NCBI GenBank assembly: GCA_002429045.1
Contig: DIYM01000123.1
Span: 2,634 to 20,126, forward strand
From: Phycisphaerales bacterium UBA6054
GTDB taxonomy: Bacteria > Planctomycetota > Phycisphaerae > Phycisphaerales > UBA1924
Length of the DNA: 17,493 nt
Reading direction: 5' to 3'
The position numbers and the translations under genes were made by a program. Every line of letters begins with the position of its first letter. Positions within the stretch are counted from its first letter, which is position 1. Under the pieces are notes generated by a model, which had not been told where the DNA came from, searched no databases, and saw only the letters and a list, made by a program, of their open reading frames with translations. Below are positions 13,797 to 17,493 of this stretch, one piece after another.

Positions 13797-15077
13797 CTAG
13801 TTCAGCCAGAACATATGGCGGAACGTGCGACGCTCGAACGCCTCTTCGAGATCCCGCCAGATCTGCGTGTCGAGCTGCTCGCCTTCCTCGAGGTAGGGCG
13901 CCGCGGCCGAGCCCTGGATCCAGAGAATCAGGTCGAAGCCCCGGGGTTCGAGGAAGACACGCTCGACGTTGAGCCCGAGTTCGCCCTGCCCACGCCAGAA
14001 CGGGAGCAGCGCTTCGCCTCGGAGAACCGCCTCGGCGTCATCGAGGAAACGCAGCCACACGCCCCGCATGTCGGCGTCCATCACCGCGCCGGGGAACGCG
14101 GCGGTCTGCTCCGGGTTGGGGACCCACTCGTCGGCGTTGTCGGTTTCCGCGTCGTAGTGGGCCCACATGGACCGGCTGAACCCGATCGTGCGCAGGAAGT
14201 GCCCGCGGGCACGGGCCATCCGCGCCGGCTCCGAGACGGGGAAGTCGATGAGGTGCACCATCGCGATCACATCGAGCGGATCGACCCCCAAGAACCGGCT
14301 CTGTTCTTCCAAGGGCGAGCGGCCCGTCTTGAGGTATCCGAACTCGGTCTCGTTCTCGGGGAAGAAGACGTGGCCCGCGCGTGCGAACAGATCGGACGGA
14401 TCGTGGGCCAGCATCAACTCGCCGCAGCCCATCGTCAGGTGGCAGTATCCGCGGAGCCAATCCGCGTCGCCGCGATCGAAATCGACCGGGAGTTCCCGGA
14501 GCGTCCCGCTCCCCTCGGCGCGGACCGTGATCCGACCGCGGGAGAGCATCGAGCGGATCGACTCGTCTTCTCCGGCTCGCCCGTCGTCGTTGAGGTCCAG
14601 GCGGACCGCGAAGATGTCGAGCCGCAGCGTGAAGTCGGCGTCGATCCCCGCCAGCGTTGCGTCCGCTGCTTCCGCCTGCTTCATCGCGTCGAGCACGGCG
14701 CGGCGGAGGTCTTCGAGGCGTGCCGGCTCGGGCTGCGGGTTGGGCGGGACCATCGCGATCATCGGCACGAACGCCCCGCCCATCGCCGAGGCCCTCGAAC
14801 TGGCCCCGTGCCGGTACGCCGCCTGACCGAGGATCTCGAAGCCGCGCAGCGCCCGCGCCATGCCCAGGGCGAACCGCGAGCGGTCGTCGTGGCCGTTCGC
14901 TCGCACGGCTTGCTCGAGGGCCTCGATACCTTCGCTCAGCGTGCCGGAGCCGACCCCGCCCGTGAGGGCGTCGCGTGCGAGGTCGGCGGAACCGTGGTCC
15001 GCCCGGGCGGGTGCCCCGACGACCGATACCGCGGCGAGCAACGCCGCCAAACCATACAGCTTTGCGAGTGGGTTCAT
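13797..15077 (-). CDS. Secreted protein of unknown function with an EF-hand-like loop
   Basis: A 426-residue protein that I do not assign to a family. Residues 1-26 are a clear Sec signal peptide (basic start, LYGLAALLAAVSVVG core, ARA cleavage before D27), so it is exported to the periplasm or beyond. Residues about 30-140 are helical and Ala-rich, possibly repeat-like (EGIEALEQAVRANG, FALGMARALRGFEILGQAAY). A 12-residue loop D161-E172 (DLNDDGRAGEDE) fits the calcium-binding EF-hand/dockerin pattern: D1, N3, D5, G6, E12. Later parts are rich in Trp, Phe and acidic residues (FFPENETEFGYLKTG; C-terminal RRTFRHMFWLN). Two Cys (C212, C218) are close together and may form a disulfide. The ATG at 15077 has the SD AGGAG. 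It is divergent from ftsW with a 103-base gap. Confidence 0.8.
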   Translation of the reverse strand: MNPLAKLYGLAALLAAVSVVGAPARADHGSADLARDALTGGVGSGTLSEGIEALEQAVRANGHDDRSRFALGMARALRGFEILGQAAYRHGASSRASAMGGAFVPMIAMVPPNPQPEPARLEDLRRAVLDAMKQAEAADATLAGIDADFTLRLDIFAVRLDLNDDGRAGEDESIRSMLSRGRITVRAEGSGTLRELPVDFDRGDADWLRGYCHLTMGCGELMLAHDPSDLFARAGHVFFPENETEFGYLKTGRSPLEEQSRFLGVDPLDVIAMVHLIDFPVSEPARMARARGHFLRTIGFSRSMWAHYDAETDNADEWVPNPEQTAAFPGAVMDADMRGVWLRFLDDAEAVLRGEALLPFWRGQGELGLNVERVFLEPRGFDLILWIQGSAAAPYLEEGEQLDTQIWRDLEEAFERRTFRHMFWLN

Positions 15078-15168
15078 CGTGCGTGCTCCTGTGCGCGAAG
15101 GTGGGATCGGGGCGTCGCCCGGTCATGGTACCACGGCCCGATTGTGAGCCCGAGTGTGCGTGCCTGCC

Positions 15169-15174
15169 GATACC
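15169..15174 (+). promoter_or_regulatory. -10-like element just upstream of ftsW
   Basis: GATACC ends 6 bases before the ATG at 15181, so a transcript from it would start at about the initiation codon. TTGTGA (15142-15147) is the best -35-like hexamer, but the 21-base spacer is too long. No SD precedes the ATG. If ftsW actually starts at GTG 15154 or 15160 this element would be inside the gene, so the call is weak. Confidence 0.25.
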
Positions 15175-15180
15175 TCCCCC

Positions 15181-16521
15181 ATGCTCCGCCCCGGACACGG
15201 AATCCTGCTGTGCGCACTCGCGTTGCTGACCTTCGGGGTGGTGATGGTCCAGTCCGCCGGGATGAGCGTCCGCCCGTTGGAGGGCGGCGCGGACCCGCAG
15301 ACGGCGGCCGCGGTGTCTGGGGTGACCGCCGAGTCGCTGCTCCTCAGCCGGACCAGCCTGTACCTCGTCATCGCGGTCGGTGTGATGGGTCTCGCATCGC
15401 GGCTTCCCGTGCGCCGGCTTGCCGAGCGGGGCGAGCGGGCGGCCTTTGTTCCGCCCGCCGGCGATCTCGGGCTGCTGATCCTGGGCACCACCGCGCTGAT
15501 CGCGGCGGTCGCGACGGTCTATCTCCCCGGTCTGGGTCGCACCGTCAACGGTGCTTCGAGGTGGATCGATCTCGGCGTGCCGGGGCTGGAGTCCGTCCAG
15601 CCTTCCGAGATCGCCAAGTGGGGGCTGGTGATCCTCGTGAGTGTGTACGCCGCCCGCCTCGCGACGCGATCGTCCAACGGCATGCGATCGTTCGCCAGGG
15701 GGCTGCTGCCCGCGTGTGTGTGCGTGGGGATCGTGGCCGCCGTGGTCGTGCTCGAGGACCTCGGGACGGGCGTGCTGATGGTCGGGGCAGCCGGGATCGT
15801 GCTGCTCGGCGCTGGCGCCAGGCTGTGGCACTTCGCGTTGTTCGCCCCGCCGGCGATCGGCGCGGTGCTGTTCGCGATCATCCAAGCGCCGTACCGTGTC
15901 CAACGCATCACCAGCTTCGTGGATCCGTACGCCGATCCGCAGGGCGCCGGGTATCACATGATCCAGTCGCTGACCACGGTCGCGGGCGGGGGGATCTTCG
16001 GGCGCGGGCTCGGGCACGGGCTCCAGAAGTTCGGCTACCTGCCCGAGGACACGACCGACTTCCTCTTCGCGGTCGTGTGCGAGGAACTCGGCCTGTTCGG
16101 GGCGCTGATGGTCGTGTTCCTGTACGGGCTCATGCTCTGGCTGGGCACGCATGTCGCCCGGCGTGAGCGCTGCATGACGCTCAAGCTCCTGGTGCTCGGG
16201 GTCGTGGCGACGATCGGGGCGCAGGCGTTGATCAACCTGTTCGTGGTCACCGGGCTCGCGCCGACCAAGGGGATCGCGTTGCCGCTCATGTCGGCGGGGG
16301 GCACGGGGTGGATCCTGACCGGGTTCATGCTGGGCCTGATCGCATCGGTGGACCGGACCCAGCCCGAGCCCAGCGTGACATTCAGCGATGAGGACATCGC
16401 CAGAGAGCCAGACGAGGACCACGCCGAGATCATCATCCGGTCGGGCATCGGGCTCCCCGGGCGTGCGGCGGCGGGGCGTCATCGCGATCGCGCCGGGGAG
16501 CCGGCACGGATCGGGGGATGA
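15181..16521 (+). CDS. ftsW: SEDS peptidoglycan glycosyltransferase FtsW
   Basis: A 446-residue inner-membrane protein of the SEDS family, which polymerises lipid II into septal glycan strands with a partner class B PBP. Hallmarks: TVNGASRWIDLG (121-132), VQPSEIAKWGLV (139-150), EDLGTGVLM (192-200) with the essential Asp D193 of the extracellular loop (the usual P before it is E), GYHMIQSLTTVAGGGIFGRG (257-276), DFLFAVVCEELGL (293-305) and TGLAPTKGIALPLMSAGGTG (357-376). About ten spans are visible. Loop 30-55 between spans 1 and 2 is longer than usual. The hydrophilic C-terminal tail (391-446) is cytoplasmic, acidic then Arg-rich. I chose ATG 15181, which gives a normal N-terminus; GTG 15154 or 15160 would add 9 or 7 residues. 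murG follows after 7 bases, so FtsW rather than RodA is favoured. Confidence 0.92.
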   Translation: MLRPGHGILLCALALLTFGVVMVQSAGMSVRPLEGGADPQTAAAVSGVTAESLLLSRTSLYLVIAVGVMGLASRLPVRRLAERGERAAFVPPAGDLGLLILGTTALIAAVATVYLPGLGRTVNGASRWIDLGVPGLESVQPSEIAKWGLVILVSVYAARLATRSSNGMRSFARGLLPACVCVGIVAAVVVLEDLGTGVLMVGAAGIVLLGAGARLWHFALFAPPAIGAVLFAIIQAPYRVQRITSFVDPYADPQGAGYHMIQSLTTVAGGGIFGRGLGHGLQKFGYLPEDTTDFLFAVVCEELGLFGALMVVFLYGLMLWLGTHVARRERCMTLKLLVLGVVATIGAQALINLFVVTGLAPTKGIALPLMSAGGTGWILTGFMLGLIASVDRTQPEPSVTFSDEDIAREPDEDHAEIIIRSGIGLPGRAAAGRHRDRAGEPARIGG

Positions 16522-16528
16522 TCCGGTC

Positions 16529-17493
16529 ATGAGCGTGCGCCAGCTGATCTTCGCAGGCGGGGGGACCGGCGGGCATATCTACCCCGCATTGGCGATCGCG
16601 GACCACGCGGGGCTCATCGAACCCGGCGTGGGTCTGCGCGTGCTGTGCTCGGGCCGCGCTGTGGACGCCGAGATCCTGGGGAGAGAACAGGTCCCGTTCA
16701 CCCCGATCCCCGCGATGCCGCCCGTCGCCCGCCCGCTGCCGGCGTTGCGGTTCGCCGCTTCCTGGGTGCCGTCCGTGCGGGCGTGCAGGCGCGCGATCCG
16801 AGCACACAGGCGTTCCGGGGCGGTCACCCTGATCGCGATGGGCGGGTTCGTGTGCGCGCCGGCGGTCGCCGCGGCGCGTTCGCTGGGTGTCCCGATCGCG
16901 CTGGTCAATCTCGACGCGGTGCCGGGCAAGGCCAACCGTGTCGTCGCCAAGCACGCCGGGTGTGTGTTCACCGCGTGCAGCGTGCAGGGCGGGGTGCCCC
17001 AAGGCTGGGTCGAGGTGGGCCCGATCGTCCGTCGGGCCTTCACCCAGGCGGGCGCGGACCCGGGCCCGCGGGCGATCGCGGACGCGCGGGCCGCCTTCGG
17101 GCTGGACCCCGGGGCACGCACACTCCTGATCACCGGGGGCTCGCAGGGCGCCACATCGATCAACGAACTCGTTGGCGGGCTTCTCTCGGCCCACGCGGGC
17201 TCGTTCCGGGGGTGGCAGGTCATCCATCAGATCGGGCGTCACCACGAGCCCGACGCCGTCCGCGCCGGGTACGAGCGCGCCGGGGTCCGGGCGTGGGTGG
17301 GGCGGTTCATCGCCGAAGCGCCGGCCGACATGCCGAGCGCGTGGCTGGCGAGCGATCTCTCGATCGGTCGATGCGGCGCCGGCACGGTCGCCGAGGCCTG
17401 GGCCACACGCACGCCGTCCGTCTTCTTGCCGTATCCCCATCACGACGACGATCACCAGCGGGCGAACGCCCGCCCGCTGGCGCGTGCGGGGGC
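16529..17493 (+). CDS. murG: UDP-GlcNAc:lipid I transferase MurG, 3' end beyond the window
   Basis: The first 321 residues of MurG, the membrane-associated GT-B enzyme that adds GlcNAc to lipid I to make lipid II. Motifs: GGGTGGHIYPALA (10-22) at the acceptor site, MGGFVCAPA (104-112), VPGKANR (131-137), ITGGSQGA (201-208) that opens the UDP-GlcNAc-binding domain, IGRCGAGTVAEA (279-290) and LPYPHHDDDHQRANA (300-314). The usual HEQN before the G-x-x-N-R element reads NLDA (127-130). The sequence runs off the window without a stop; family length (about 360) predicts around 40 missing residues. ATG 16529 has a GGGGGA SD (16513-16518) that lies inside the end of ftsW. ftsW-murG is the classical dcw-cluster order, so murC or related genes may follow outside the window. 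Confidence 0.94.
   Translation, partial: MSVRQLIFAGGGTGGHIYPALAIADHAGLIEPGVGLRVLCSGRAVDAEILGREQVPFTPIPAMPPVARPLPALRFAASWVPSVRACRRAIRAHRRSGAVTLIAMGGFVCAPAVAAARSLGVPIALVNLDAVPGKANRVVAKHAGCVFTACSVQGGVPQGWVEVGPIVRRAFTQAGADPGPRAIADARAAFGLDPGARTLLITGGSQGATSINELVGGLLSAHAGSFRGWQVIHQIGRHHEPDAVRAGYERAGVRAWVGRFIAEAPADMPSAWLASDLSIGRCGAGTVAEAWATRTPSVFLPYPHHDDDHQRANARPLARAG

Noticed and set aside
13743..16166. A plus-strand open frame of about 800 codons across the secreted-protein gene and into ftsW
   Set aside because: It is antisense to a protein with a clear signal peptide and SD, and then overlaps ftsW in another frame. Its composition is typical of a shadow frame.
1..17493. Mobile elements, CRISPR arrays, phage or defence genes
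   Set aside because: I found no transposase, integrase, regular spaced direct repeats, attachment-site duplications or known defence domains. Codon use looks even throughout.

Overview
The window is 17.5 kb of high-GC, densely coding bacterial chromosome with a Gram-negative-type envelope. The gene set and sequence flavour fit Planctomycetota, most probably class Phycisphaerae: tandem divergent ClpPs, a YidC with a cleavable-looking signal peptide and a long periplasmic part, an enlarged RimO, a retained FtsW-MurG pair, and many genes with GTG/TTG starts and no Shine-Dalgarno (SD). The taxonomic call is inference from gene content. I see no mobile element, phage, CRISPR, rRNA or tRNA, and both edges cut genes (glyA on the left, murG on the right).

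Layout. (1) 1-1221: the 3' end of glyA, overlapped by a pentapeptide-repeat gene, then a convergent small single-span membrane protein. (2) 1286-3772: a divergent pair of transporters, a RarD-type EamA permease (minus) and an AtoE-type short-chain fatty acid transporter (plus). (3) 3769-6503, all minus strand: a tandem clpP pair ending in a clear intrinsic terminator, then an uncharacterised four-helix membrane protein followed by a HAD phosphatase. (4) 6822-11127, plus strand: metallophosphoesterase, yidC and mnmE, tightly spaced and probably one operon. (5) 11380-13735, plus strand: a stand-alone MshEN-domain protein (candidate c-di-GMP receptor) and rimO. (6) 13797-15077, minus strand: a secreted protein of unknown function with one EF-hand-like loop. 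(7) 15181-17493, plus strand: ftsW and murG, the left part of a division and cell-wall cluster.

How the genes work together: most are housekeeping. ClpP1/ClpP2 would form the proteolytic core of Clp proteases. YidC inserts membrane proteins, MnmE modifies the tRNA wobble uridine and RimO methylthiolates ribosomal protein S12, so the centre of the window is weighted to translation and its products. FtsW and MurG polymerise septal peptidoglycan and make lipid II.

I found no obvious new multi-gene system. The observations most worth a second look are the exact 20-residue cysteine ladder in the pentapeptide protein, the stand-alone MshEN domain with one intact and one degraded c-di-GMP motif, the ClpP with a Y-S-G-G nucleophile context, the altered switch II of MnmE, and several genes that may be transcribed without leaders.
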